From the NCBI GenBank assembly GCA_035716005.1, contig DASTKG010000129.1, positions 12,875-76,874 of the forward strand: DNA of 64,000 nt. The letters are read 5' to 3'. The notes under the pieces were generated by a model. It saw nothing but the letters and a program-made list of their open reading frames with translations, did no database searches and was not told the origin of the DNA. Position 1 is the stretch's first letter, and the number at the start of each line of letters is the position of its first letter. The DNA comes from SZUA-252 sp035716005. Lineage in GTDB: Bacteria > Eisenbacteria > RBG-16-71-46 > SZUA-252. Positions 51,694-60,510 of the stretch are shown piece after piece. A program made the position numbers and the translations under genes.

Positions 51694-53351
51694 CCAAATT
51701 CATCTTCGTCACGGGCGGCGTCGTTTCGTCGCTGGGGAAGGGGATCGCGGCCTCCTCCATCGGGACCCTGTTGAAGTCCCGCGGCCTCAAGGTCTCGCTG
51801 CAGAAGCTCGACCCCTACCTGAACGTCGATCCGGGGACGATGAGCCCCTACCAGCACGGCGAGGTCTTCGTGACCGACGACGGCGCCGAGACCGACCTCG
51901 ACGTCGGCCACTACGAGCGCTTCCTCGGCGTCTCGATGGGGAAGGCGAACAGCGTCACGGCGGGGCAGATCTACGACTCGATCATCACGAAGGAACGCCG
52001 CGGCGACTATCTCGGCCGGACGGTTCAGGTGATCCCGCACGTCACCGACGAGATCAAGGCGCGGATGCTCGCCCCGACGCTTCGCCAGCATATCGACGTG
52101 GCGATCGTGGAGATCGGCGGCACGGTGGGCGACATCGAAAGCCTTCCGTTCCTCGAGGCGATCCGTCAGATGCGCCTCGAGTACAAGCGCCTCAACACGC
52201 TCTTCGTCCACGTCACCCTGGTGCCGCACCTCGGCGCCGCCCGGGAGATCAAGACGAAGCCGACGCAGCACTCGGTCCGCGAGCTCCGCGAGATCGGAAT
52301 CCAGGCCGACATCCTCCTCTGTCGCACCGAGGTCTCCCTCCCGGACGACGTGAAGGAGAAGATCGGTCTCTTCTGCAACGTGCCGACCGAGGCGGTGATC
52401 GAGGCGATCGACGTCCCCTCGATCTACGAGGTGCCGCTCATGTTCCACAAGGGGGGCCTCGACGACCTGATCGTCGACCTCCTCCACATCGAATGCGGGC
52501 CCCCCGATCTCCGCGCGTGGCAGGCCTTCTCGGACCGCATGCGGTCGGCGAAGGAGACCGTGACGATCGCGGTGGTCGGGAAATACACGCAGATCCGCGA
52601 CGCCTACAAGAGCATCCAGGAGGCGATCGTCCACGGCGGCGTGGCGAACGGCGTCCAGGTGAAGATCGACTGGGTCGATTCGGAGAAGGTGGAGCTCGAC
52701 GGCCCGGCGGCGCTCCTCGGGGGCGCGCACGGAATCCTCATTCCAGGCGGCTTCGGCGATCGCGGCGTGGAGGGCATGGTGCAGGCCGCCCAGTACGCCC
52801 GCGAGCAGAACGTGCCGTTCCTCGGCATCTGCCTCGGCATGCAGTGCGCCGTCATCGAGTTCGCGCGCGACGTCGCGGGCCTCGCCGGCGCCGACTCCTC
52901 CGAGTTCGAGGAGGGGACGCCTCATCCGGTCATCGCGCTCCTCCCCGATCAGCACGGCGTCGACCAGAAGGGGGGCACCATGCGGCTCGGCGCCTACGAA
53001 TGCGCGCTCGCCGCGGGGAGCCATGCGCGCGACGAATACGGCGCCGCGACCGTGGCGGAACGCCACCGGCATCGCTACGAGTTCAACAACGACTATCGCG
53101 AGCGCCTGGAGGCGAAGGGGCTCCGCGTGACGGGGCTCTATCCCGAGAAGTCGCTCGTCGAGATCGTGGAGCTGGCGGATCACCCGTGGTTCGTCGGCGT
53201 CCAGTTCCATCCCGAGCTTCGCTCCCGTCCGGCCGATCCGCATCCTCTCTTCCGCGGATTCCTGAAAGCCGCGAACGAGGAGCGCCGCCGGCGCGAGGGC
53301 GGACCGGGCGCCCCCGCCGCCACGCGCGCCTCGAGCGCGACGCGCGCGTAG
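51690..53351 (+). CDS. pyrG: CTP synthase
   Basis: Glutamine-dependent enzyme of 553 residues making CTP from UTP. The synthase half opens KFIFVTGGVVSSLGKGIAAS and has LDPYLNVDPGTMSPYQHGEV. The amidotransferase half has the nucleophile in LGICLGMQCAVIEFAR and the HPEL of the triad. ATGA overlap with kdsB fixes the start at 51690. Placed next to kdsB it supplies CTP for CMP-Kdo, a recurrent pairing in Gram-negative genomes. Confidence 0.97.
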   Translation: MTKFIFVTGGVVSSLGKGIAASSIGTLLKSRGLKVSLQKLDPYLNVDPGTMSPYQHGEVFVTDDGAETDLDVGHYERFLGVSMGKANSVTAGQIYDSIITKERRGDYLGRTVQVIPHVTDEIKARMLAPTLRQHIDVAIVEIGGTVGDIESLPFLEAIRQMRLEYKRLNTLFVHVTLVPHLGAAREIKTKPTQHSVRELREIGIQADILLCRTEVSLPDDVKEKIGLFCNVPTEAVIEAIDVPSIYEVPLMFHKGGLDDLIVDLLHIECGPPDLRAWQAFSDRMRSAKETVTIAVVGKYTQIRDAYKSIQEAIVHGGVANGVQVKIDWVDSEKVELDGPAALLGGAHGILIPGGFGDRGVEGMVQAAQYAREQNVPFLGICLGMQCAVIEFARDVAGLAGADSSEFEEGTPHPVIALLPDQHGVDQKGGTMRLGAYECALAAGSHARDEYGAATVAERHRHRYEFNNDYRERLEAKGLRVTGLYPEKSLVEIVELADHPWFVGVQFHPELRSRPADPHPLFRGFLKAANEERRRREGGPGAPAATRASSATRA

Positions 53352-53364
53352 GGAGGCGACGACC

Positions 53365-54249
53365 GTGCGCCCCGCCGTCCATCCCGTCCTGATCGGCCCG
53401 ACAGGCGCCGCCGGGACGGCCGCGCCGCGCGCCCAGGTTCGATTCGGGGCCGAGCGCCTCTCGCTCATCGCCGGACCGTGCGTTCTGGAGGACGAGGGAA
53501 TGGCGACGGAGGTGGCGCGCGAGCTCGTCCGGATCACCGGAGCGCTCGGCATTCCCTTCGTCTTCAAGGCCTCCTACACGAAGGCGAATCGCTCCGCGGC
53601 CGCGTCGTATCGCGGGCCCGGTCTCGACCAGGGCCTCGCGGCGCTCGCCCGCGTTCGCGACGCGGCCGGGGTTCCGATCACGAGCGACGTCCACGAGTCC
53701 GAGGAGGTCCCGGAAGCCGCCGCGGTCCTCGATCTTCTCCAGATCCCCGCCTTCCTCTGCCGGCAGACCGCCCTCATCGAGGCGGCCGGAGCGTCGGGGA
53801 AGCCGGTCCACCTGAAGAAGGGGCAATTCCTCGATCCCGCATCCATGGCTCGCGCCGTGGAGAAGGCGCGCGGCGCCGGCGCCTCCGGCGTCGTGGTGAC
53901 CGAGCGCGGCACCACGTTCGGCTACGGCGATCTCGTGGTCGACTTCCGCGGCTTCGGCATCATGAGCGGCTTCGGCTGCCCGGTCTTCTTCGACGCGACC
54001 CACTCGGTCCAGCGGCCCGGAGGCGTGGAGACGGGGGGCCAGCGGGAGTTCATCCCCCTCCTGGCCCGCGCGGCCGTGGCCGCCGGCGTCGACGGGATCT
54101 TCCTCGAGACCCATCCCGATCCGCCCCGGGCGAAATCGGACCGCGATTGCCAGTGGCCCCTGGCGCGAGTGGAGGCGCTCCTTCGCTCGCTCCTGAAGAT
54201 CCGAGAGGCGGCGGCCGATACCTGGGCGATGGAGGAGCAGCGCGCGTGA
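53365..54249 (+). CDS. kdsA: 3-deoxy-8-phosphooctulonate synthase
   Basis: TIM-barrel enzyme of 294 residues condensing PEP with arabinose-5-phosphate. Family motifs SLIAGPCVLED, FKASYTKANRS, TSDVHESEEV, HLKKGQFLDPA and FDATHSVQRPGG are intact. The start is GTG at 53365 after GGGAGGCG. The N-terminal 27 residues (VLIGPTGAAGTAAPR) are an extra tail. The stop overlaps kdsD. Confidence 0.96.
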   Translation: MRPAVHPVLIGPTGAAGTAAPRAQVRFGAERLSLIAGPCVLEDEGMATEVARELVRITGALGIPFVFKASYTKANRSAAASYRGPGLDQGLAALARVRDAAGVPITSDVHESEEVPEAAAVLDLLQIPAFLCRQTALIEAAGASGKPVHLKKGQFLDPASMARAVEKARGAGASGVVVTERGTTFGYGDLVVDFRGFGIMSGFGCPVFFDATHSVQRPGGVETGGQREFIPLLARAAVAAGVDGIFLETHPDPPRAKSDRDCQWPLARVEALLRSLLKIREAAADTWAMEEQRA

Positions 54250-55253
54250 CTCGCGGCGCGACCGAGAACGTGGCGATGGACTCCCAGGTCCTGGCCTGGG
54301 CGCGGGAAGTGCTCACGCACGAGCGGGACGCCCTGGACCTCCTCAAGACGCGTATCGACAGCGGCTTCGTGAAGGCGGTTCAGCTTCTCCATGAAGTGAA
54401 GGGGCAGGTGCTCACGAGCGGCGTCGGCAAGTCGGGCCTGGTGGCCAAGAAGATCGCCGCGACCCTGACCAGCACCGGAACCCCGGCCACCTTCGTCCAT
54501 CCGGTCGACGCGGTGCACGGCGACCTCGGGATCGTCTCGAGCCGCGACGCCGCCATTCTCCTTTCGAAGAGCGGGGAGACGGTGGAACTCCTCGATCTGA
54601 TTCCGGCGTTCCGCCGCCACGGGGTTCCCGTCATCGCGATGACGTGCGACCCCGGCTCGGCCCTGGCGCGGGAGGCCGACGCGGTCGTCGATCTCGGCAA
54701 TCCGCGCGAGGCCTGTCCCGACGATCTCGTGCCGACATCGAGCACCACGGCGGCGCTCGCCATGGGCGACGCCATGGCCATCGCCCTCATGAGACTGAAG
54801 GGATTCAGCCGGGAGGACTTCGCGGTCCTTCACCCCGGCGGAGTCCTGGGGCAGACCGCCACGCTTCGGGTGGAGGAGCGGATGCGACGGGGAGACGCGC
54901 TCCCTCGCGTCGGCTCGAAGGCGACGCTCCACGAGGCGCTCCTCGAGATCCTCAAGAAGCGGATCGGGATGACGACGGTGGTCGACGACGCCGGGCGCCT
55001 GGCGGGAGTCCTCACCGACGGGGATCTGAAGCGGATTCTTCTCGGCGGGGCCTTCGATCCGGCGCAGCCCGTCTCGGAACTCATGTCGAGGACCCCCAAG
55101 ACCATCGAAGGCTTCGCCCTCATCGCCCACGCGGTGCGGAAGATGGAGGAGAACGAGGGGGGCGCGATCACGTCGCTCGTCATCCTCGACGAGGCGGGCG
55201 CCCCGGCCGGGGTCATCCACCTCCACGACTGCCTCGGCGTTCGCTCGCGATAA
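54246..55253 (+). CDS. kdsD: Arabinose-5-phosphate isomerase (KdsD/KpsF)
   Basis: Enzyme of 335 residues converting ribulose-5-phosphate to arabinose-5-phosphate for KdsA. The SIS domain has TSGVGKSGLVAKKIAATL and LSKSGETVELLDL; the His in FVHPVDAVHGDLG belongs to the active site. Two CBS domains fill the C-terminal third (TTVVDDAGRLAGVLTDGDLKR and then the AGVIHLHD repeat). GTG 54246 overlaps the kdsA stop; ATG 54276 is an alternative. No kdsC phosphatase follows, as it does in E. coli. Confidence 0.95.
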   Translation: MTRGATENVAMDSQVLAWAREVLTHERDALDLLKTRIDSGFVKAVQLLHEVKGQVLTSGVGKSGLVAKKIAATLTSTGTPATFVHPVDAVHGDLGIVSSRDAAILLSKSGETVELLDLIPAFRRHGVPVIAMTCDPGSALAREADAVVDLGNPREACPDDLVPTSSTTAALAMGDAMAIALMRLKGFSREDFAVLHPGGVLGQTATLRVEERMRRGDALPRVGSKATLHEALLEILKKRIGMTTVVDDAGRLAGVLTDGDLKRILLGGAFDPAQPVSELMSRTPKTIEGFALIAHAVRKMEENEGGAITSLVILDEAGAPAGVIHLHDCLGVRSR

Positions 55254-55273
55254 GGCCATGCGCCGCCAATGGT

Positions 55274-55303
55274 TTGACCGCCCGAAAGGGCGTCTGTTAG
55301 AGT
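55274..55303 (+). promoter_or_regulatory. Promoter of the lptC-lptB-rpoN-hpf-PTS run
   Basis: TTGACC, an 18-bp spacer and TAGAGT (55298-55303). Transcription should begin near 55310, five bases before the lptC ATG at 55315. It would separate the lpt-PTS genes from the Kdo genes upstream. Confidence 0.5.
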
Positions 55304-55314
55304 CCCTTCGTGAA

Positions 55315-55896
55315 ATGACGGTTCGATCGGCACGGCTCCTGCTGGCGGGCGCGCTCGCCGTGGGCCTCCCGACGCTCCTGCTATCGAGCGCGGGATGTCA
55401 CCGCCGAACGGCGCCGGTCGCGTCGAGCGACGAGCTGCGGATTCCCGACCAGGAGGCGCGCGACTTCACGCTCACGGAGAGCGCCGCGGGGAAGAAGAAC
55501 TGGACCCTGCGGGCCGACTACGCGGCCATGTTCAACAAGGAGCGCAAGGTCGACGCGAAGAGCGTCACGATCGATTTCTTCGACCAGGAAGGCGCGCACT
55601 ACTCGACGCTCACCGCGGACCAGGGCGAGATCGATCAGACGACGAACGACCTCGAGGCGCGCGGCGACGTGCGCGTGACGACGAAGAACGGCATCGCCAT
55701 GGAGACCGATTCGCTCCGGTTCTTCAACCGAACGGGGAAGATCGTCTCCGACGGATTCGTGCGGGTGACGCGGCGAGGAGACGTCTTGACCGGTTACGGC
55801 TTCGAGAGCGACGCCACGCTGGAGCACTTCAAGCTGCGGCGCGAGGTCCGGGCGGAAGTCCGGAACGCGGACGGCGCGAGCGCGATCGACCCGTGA
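55315..55896 (+). CDS. lptC: LPS export periplasmic protein LptC
   Basis: Protein of about 193 residues with N-terminal lipoprotein-like signal (LLLAGALAVGLPTLLLSSAGC, Cys followed by HRR; the -3 Ser is not canonical). The beta-jellyroll has the LptC/LptA pattern with LTADQGEIDQTTNDLEARGDV and MFNKERKVDAKSVTIDFFDQ. In E. coli LptC bridges LptBFG to LptA. Start at 55315 matches the promoter; the frame extends to ATG 55258 with an unlikely long N-terminus. No lptA lies between it and lptB. Confidence 0.87.
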   Translation: MTVRSARLLLAGALAVGLPTLLLSSAGCHRRTAPVASSDELRIPDQEARDFTLTESAAGKKNWTLRADYAAMFNKERKVDAKSVTIDFFDQEGAHYSTLTADQGEIDQTTNDLEARGDVRVTTKNGIAMETDSLRFFNRTGKIVSDGFVRVTRRGDVLTGYGFESDATLEHFKLRREVRAEVRNADGASAIDP

Positions 55897-56627
55897 CCGA
55901 AACGAGAGGGCTCGTCGCCCGGGATCTCGAGCGTTTCTACGGCCACTGGAAGGTGGTCGATCGGGTGACGGTCGAGGTGAAGCGGGGCGAAGTCGTCGGG
56001 CTCCTCGGACCGAACGGGGCCGGCAAGACGACCACGTTCTATCTGATCGTGGGGCTCCTCCGCTCCGACGGCGGCGCCATCACGGTGGACGGTCGTGACA
56101 TCACGCGCACGCCGATGCATCAGCGGGCGCGGCTGGGGATCGGCTACCTGCAGCAGGAGCCGTCGATCTTCCGCCGCCTCACGGTGCGCGAGAACATACT
56201 CGCGATCCTGGAAACGCTTCACCTGACGGGAGCGGAGCGGAAGAACCGGCTCGAACAGCTCCTCGAGGAGCTGAACATCGCGCACATCGCCAACCGCAAG
56301 GGGGACCAACTCTCGGGCGGGGAGCGGCGGCGCGTGGAGATCACGAGGGCCCTGGTGACGCAGCCCGGCTACCTCCTCCTCGACGAGCCGTTCGTGGGCA
56401 TCGATCCGATCGCGGTGGCGGAGATCCAGGACATCGTCAGGAGGCTGCAGGCGAAGGGGCTGGGCATCCTGATCACCGATCACAACGTGCGCGAGACCTT
56501 GAGCACCACCGACCGGGCGTACATCATGTTCGAGGGACGAATCCTCCTCCAGGGGACGAGCCAGGAACTCGCGCAGGATCCGGTCGCGCGCCAGATCTAT
56601 CTAGGCGAGCGATTCAGGCTCGATTGA
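55893..56627 (+). CDS. lptB: LPS export ABC transporter ATP-binding protein LptB
   Basis: Cytoplasmic ATPase of 244 residues driving LPS extraction with LptFG. Walker A is GPNGAGKTTTFY, the ABC signature LSGGERRRVEI, Walker B YLLLDEPF, and the switch His lies in ITDHNVRETL, as in LptB. GTG 55893 overlaps the lptC stop (GTGA). LptF and LptG are not in the window. Confidence 0.96.
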   Translation: MTETRGLVARDLERFYGHWKVVDRVTVEVKRGEVVGLLGPNGAGKTTTFYLIVGLLRSDGGAITVDGRDITRTPMHQRARLGIGYLQQEPSIFRRLTVRENILAILETLHLTGAERKNRLEQLLEELNIAHIANRKGDQLSGGERRRVEITRALVTQPGYLLLDEPFVGIDPIAVAEIQDIVRRLQAKGLGILITDHNVRETLSTTDRAYIMFEGRILLQGTSQELAQDPVARQIYLGERFRLD

Positions 56628-56640
56628 GGGAGCCGACATC

Positions 56641-58083
56641 ATGGACATGAAACACGGTCTCTACCAGACGCAGAAGCAGACGCTGATCATCACGCAGCGC
56701 CTGCAGCAGGCGCTGAAATTGCTGCAGATGCCGACGCTCGAGCTGCAGCAGGCGCTGAAGGCCGAGCTGGAGCGGAATCCGCTCCTCGAGGAAGTGGACG
56801 ACGTCGAGGACGAGCGCGAGAACGAGGAAGCGAAGGAGGAGGCCGGCGCCGCCGAGGGGACGACCGAGACGCCGGAGGAGAAGCCGAAGGACGACGCCGA
56901 GGACCGGGAGGTGAACTGGGACGACTACTGGCCCGACACCTACGACGCCCCGACCGCGCCCCGCATCGACGACCCCGACGCCGAGTTCTACGAGCGCGTT
57001 CCCGTCACGGTGAAGAGCCTGGGCGACCATCTCACCGACCAGCTCCGGCTCACCGAACGTCCCGAGGAGGATCTCGCGCTCGGCGAGTACCTCATCGGCT
57101 CGATCGACGAGAACGGCTACCTCCAGACGACGGTCGACGAGGTCGCCGAGGCGACCGGCGTGGCCCCCGAGAAGATCGAGGAGATTCTCGCCTTCATCCA
57201 GTCGTTCGACCCGCCCGGAGTCGGGGCGCGAAACCTCCAAGAGTGCCTCTGGATCCAGCTCGCCCAGCGGAAGCAGGAGGACACGCTCGCGGCGCGCATC
57301 GTCCAGGAGCAGTTCGACAACCTCCTCAACCGGCGCTTCAGCGAGATCGCGCGCCACTTCAAGGTCTCGGTGGAGGCCGTGCAGGCCGCCGGCGACATGA
57401 TCGCGACGCTCGATCCGCGGCCGGGACAGGCCATCGCCGTGGAGGAGACGAAGTACGTGATCCCCGACCTGGTGGTGGAACGCGTCGGCGAGGATTACGT
57501 CGTTTCGCTGAACGACCGGAACGTGCCGCGCCTGCGCATCTCCAGCGCCTACGCCGAGACGATGCGCAAGAAGCAGGCCGGAAACGAGGAGGCGCGGGCC
57601 TTCATCAAGGACAAGCTGAGCGCCGCCAAGTGGCTCATCGGCACGATCGAGCAGCGCCGCAAGACCATGATCAAGGTGATGCGCCGGATCGTCGAGGAGC
57701 AGCGCGACTTCTTCGAGCGGGGCGTGGAGGGCATGAAGCCGCTCACGCTCCAGCAGATCGCCAACCAGATCGGAATGCACGAGTCGACGGTCAGCCGCGT
57801 GACCACGCAGAAGTACGTGCAGACGCCCCGCGGCGTGTTCGAGCTGAAGTACTTCTTCTCGAGCGGCCTCCAGACCGAAGACGGCGACGACGTCTCCGCG
57901 AAGGTGGCGAAGGAGAAGATCTCGGCGCTGGTCGCCGACGAGGACAAGCGCGATCCCCTGAGCGATCAGCGGATCGCCGAGCTCCTGCAGGAGAGCGGAT
58001 TGAAAATCGCGCGGCGAACGGTGGCCAAGTACCGAGAAGCGCTCCGAATCCTTCCGGCGCGCTCCCGTCGCCGCTACGCGTAG
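56641..58083 (+). CDS. rpoN: RNA polymerase sigma-54 factor
   Basis: Sigma factor of 480 residues that recognises -24/-12 promoters and needs an AAA+ activator. Region I is Gln/Leu-rich (QTQKQTLIITQRLQQALKLL), region II is acidic (residues about 45-105), and the RpoN box ARRTVAKYRE is at 457-466. The core-binding and HTH segments (MHESTVSRVTTQKYVQTPRG) are normal. It follows lptB by 13 bp, a conserved order in many Gram-negatives. Confidence 0.97.
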   Translation: MDMKHGLYQTQKQTLIITQRLQQALKLLQMPTLELQQALKAELERNPLLEEVDDVEDERENEEAKEEAGAAEGTTETPEEKPKDDAEDREVNWDDYWPDTYDAPTAPRIDDPDAEFYERVPVTVKSLGDHLTDQLRLTERPEEDLALGEYLIGSIDENGYLQTTVDEVAEATGVAPEKIEEILAFIQSFDPPGVGARNLQECLWIQLAQRKQEDTLAARIVQEQFDNLLNRRFSEIARHFKVSVEAVQAAGDMIATLDPRPGQAIAVEETKYVIPDLVVERVGEDYVVSLNDRNVPRLRISSAYAETMRKKQAGNEEARAFIKDKLSAAKWLIGTIEQRRKTMIKVMRRIVEEQRDFFERGVEGMKPLTLQQIANQIGMHESTVSRVTTQKYVQTPRGVFELKYFFSSGLQTEDGDDVSAKVAKEKISALVADEDKRDPLSDQRIAELLQESGLKIARRTVAKYREALRILPARSRRRYA

Positions 58084-58107
58084 CCCACACCCGTCCGGGG
58101 AGAAACG

Positions 58108-58659
58108 ATGGACCTCACGATCAAGGGGCGGCACTGGACGCCCACCACCTCCTTCAAGTCCTTCGCGATCGAGCGCGTGCAGAAGCTCGGGCGCTTCTAC
58201 CCGAATCTGATCCGCGCCGAGCTCGTGATCACGAGGGAGGGGTACCGCCACCACGCGGAACTCCTGCTCAAGGGGAACTCGCTCGACCTCCTCACGAAGG
58301 GGGAGGACACCGATCCGAAAGCGGCGGTCGACATGGTGGTCGAGAAGTCGGAGCGCGCGCTGGAGCGGCGGAAGGACCGGCTGAAGGATCAGAAGAAGCG
58401 GGGAACCGTGCGCGGCGAGAGCCGCCGCTCGGCCCGCGGCGTGGAGGCGATGGAGGTTCCCGCTCCGCTGCCGCGCCCGCGCTCCTCGGTCCAGGTCGTG
58501 CGCGAGGCGGCGAAGTGCCCGCCCATGAGCGCCGAGGACGCGGCGAAGCGCCTCCTGAAGGGGTCGAAGCCGTTCCTCCTCTTCACCGAGCCGGGCGCGG
58601 GCGTACGGCTGGCCTACCGGCGCGGCGATCGCGAGGTGGGAGTCCTTGAGCTCGACTAA
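58108..58659 (+). CDS. hpf: Ribosome hibernation promoting factor, long form
   Basis: Protein of 183 residues. The N-terminal S30AE domain (1 to about 98) binds the 30S tRNA and mRNA sites. A linker rich in Arg and Pro leads to the C-terminal dimerisation domain (SAEDAAKRLLKGSKPFLLF). The long form forms 100S dimers by itself, so separate RMF is not needed. It overlaps hprK by 14 bp. Confidence 0.94.
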   Translation: MDLTIKGRHWTPTTSFKSFAIERVQKLGRFYPNLIRAELVITREGYRHHAELLLKGNSLDLLTKGEDTDPKAAVDMVVEKSERALERRKDRLKDQKKRGTVRGESRRSARGVEAMEVPAPLPRPRSSVQVVREAAKCPPMSAEDAAKRLLKGSKPFLLFTEPGAGVRLAYRRGDREVGVLELD

Positions 58660-59629
58660 GGGGCCGACGCTGTCGGTCGAGCATCTCTACGAGCAGCAGC
58701 GCGAGGCGCTCGGGCTCGATCTCCTCTCGGCCAGCGCCGCTTCGGCGATTCCGATCACGCTGAGCGACATCCACCGCCCGGGGATGGCGCTCATGGGCTT
58801 CACCGAGAACTTTCTCGCGGAGCGCATCCAGATCTTCGGGCGGACCGAGATCGCCTACCTCGAAACGCTGAGCGAGGGGGATCGAGGCGCCGCCATCGAC
58901 CGTTTCTTCCGCTTCCAGGTGCCGTGCATCATCGTGGCGAAGGGCCTCGAGCCCCCGGCCGGATTCCTCGACCGCGCCAACGCGCACTCGGTGCCGGTCA
59001 TGCGCACGCAGCAGGACACGACGCCGTTCATCCACCAGCTGACCGCCTATCTCGATTTCGTCTTCGCGCCCTCGGTGACGGCGCACGCGTCGCTCGTCGA
59101 CGTCTACGGCGTCGGGCTCCTCTTCACCGGGCGGAGCGGCATCGGGAAGAGCGAGACGGCGCTCGACCTCATCGAGCGCGGCCATCGGCTCGTGGCGGAC
59201 GACGTGGTCCGCATCACGCGCCGCCACGGCGACATCCTCATCGGGGCCTGCAACGAGGTCCTGAAGCACACGATGGAAATCCGCGGCCTCGGCATCATCG
59301 ACGTCCAGTCGATCTTCGGAATTCGCGCCATCCGCGGGCAGAAGCGCGTGGAGGTGGAGGTGCATCTGACGGAGTGGAGCGAGGCCATGGACTACGAGCG
59401 CGTCGGCCTCGACGACGCCACCGTGAAGCACCTCGACGTGGAGATCCCGCTCGTGACGATCCCGATCTTTCCGGGGAAGAACATCACCGTGATCGCGGAA
59501 GTCGTGGCGCTGAACCACCTCGTGAAGGTCTACGGCTATCATCCCGCCCGCGCCTTGAACGAGCGCCTCCTCGAGAACATGCGGATGAAGCTCCTCTCGA
59601 GCCCGCTGGTGCGGGACGACACGGAGTAG
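58646..59629 (+). CDS. hprK: HPr kinase/phosphorylase
   Basis: Bifunctional enzyme of 327 residues phosphorylating Ser46 of HPr. The C-terminal kinase has Walker A TGRSGIGKSE (residues 161-170), His147 before VDVYGVG, and VADD at 183-186. The N-terminal domain is present though shorter in conservation. Start is TTG at 58646 inside hpf. The target Ser46 is conserved in the HPr encoded downstream, so the enzyme should be functional. Confidence 0.95.
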   Translation: MSSTKGPTLSVEHLYEQQREALGLDLLSASAASAIPITLSDIHRPGMALMGFTENFLAERIQIFGRTEIAYLETLSEGDRGAAIDRFFRFQVPCIIVAKGLEPPAGFLDRANAHSVPVMRTQQDTTPFIHQLTAYLDFVFAPSVTAHASLVDVYGVGLLFTGRSGIGKSETALDLIERGHRLVADDVVRITRRHGDILIGACNEVLKHTMEIRGLGIIDVQSIFGIRAIRGQKRVEVEVHLTEWSEAMDYERVGLDDATVKHLDVEIPLVTIPIFPGKNITVIAEVVALNHLVKVYGYHPARALNERLLENMRMKLLSSPLVRDDTE

Positions 59630-59633
59630 CCGG

Positions 59634-60026
59634 ATGACCCCGCTCCGTCCGGCGGCCGTGCTCGTGACGCACGGCGTCCTCGGGACGGAACTGGTGCGAA
59701 CCGTCGAGCGGATCCTCGGCCCCCAGGGGGACGTGGTGGTCGTGAGCAACGAGGGCCTCTCGGCCGAGGGCCTCGTCGCCGCCATCGAGAACGCGCTGGC
59801 CTTCCTTCCGGCGGGGCAGGCCGCGGTCGTCTTCAGCGATCTCGCGGCGGGCTCCTGCGGCCTCGCCGTCCGCCGGGCGGGCGCCGCCGGCCGCGACGTG
59901 AAGCGCATCACCGGAGCGAACCTCCCGATGCTCCTCGAATTCTTCCACTATCGAGGCTCGATTCCGCTCGAGGAACTCCTCCCGCGCATGGAGACGAAGG
60001 GGCGCGCGGGCATCGTCGCGTCCTGA
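59634..60026 (+). CDS. PTS EIIA component, mannose family
   Basis: Protein of 130 residues with phosphorylatable His13 in VLVTHGVLGTELVRTVE. It has the mannose-class EIIA fold and not the fructose or glucose type. The adjacent gene order IIA-IIB-IIC-IID is that of a complete mannose permease. It begins 4 bp after hprK; rapZ, usual here in Proteobacteria, is absent. Confidence 0.9.
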   Translation: MTPLRPAAVLVTHGVLGTELVRTVERILGPQGDVVVVSNEGLSAEGLVAAIENALAFLPAGQAAVVFSDLAAGSCGLAVRRAGAAGRDVKRITGANLPMLLEFFHYRGSIPLEELLPRMETKGRAGIVAS

Positions 60027-60027
60027 C

Positions 60028-60510
60028 GTGCCGATTCTCCTCGCCCGCGTCGACGACCGCCTGATCCACGGGCAGGTCGTCCACGGCTGGGGCCGCCCGC
60101 TGAACGCCGACTTCTTCGCCATCGTCTCCGACGAGCTGAGCGCGGACCCGGAGCGCGCCGAGCTCTACCTCTTCGCCGTGCCCGAGGGGGCCGCGGGGCG
60201 CGCCGTCTCCGTCGCCGACGCGCTCGGCGCGGAATTCCGGTCCGCCGCCGCGGCGTCGCGAACGATCCTCCTCTTCGCCGATCTCGCCACCCCTCGCCGG
60301 CTGGCGGAGGGCGGATTCCCGCTCGAGGCCCTGAACGTCGGCGGGCTCCACCACGCGCCGGGGAAGCACGAGGTCCTCCCGTACGTCTTCCTCGACGCCG
60401 GCGACCGGGACGAGCTCCGCCGGCTCGCGACGCTCGGGGTTCCCGTGACGGCGCAGGATCTCCCGGGAAACGAGGCCCACGACCTCTCGGCGCTGGTGGG
60501 GACGGAATGA
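60028..60510 (+). CDS. PTS EIIB component, mannose family
   Basis: Protein of 160 residues opening PILLARVDDRLIHGQV with active His14, the EIIB-Man hallmark. It accepts phosphate from EIIA and passes it to the sugar. GTG start at 60028 one base after the EIIA stop. Substrate cannot be told from sequence. Confidence 0.93.
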   Translation: MPILLARVDDRLIHGQVVHGWGRPLNADFFAIVSDELSADPERAELYLFAVPEGAAGRAVSVADALGAEFRSAAAASRTILLFADLATPRRLAEGGFPLEALNVGGLHHAPGKHEVLPYVFLDAGDRDELRRLATLGVPVTAQDLPGNEAHDLSALVGTE

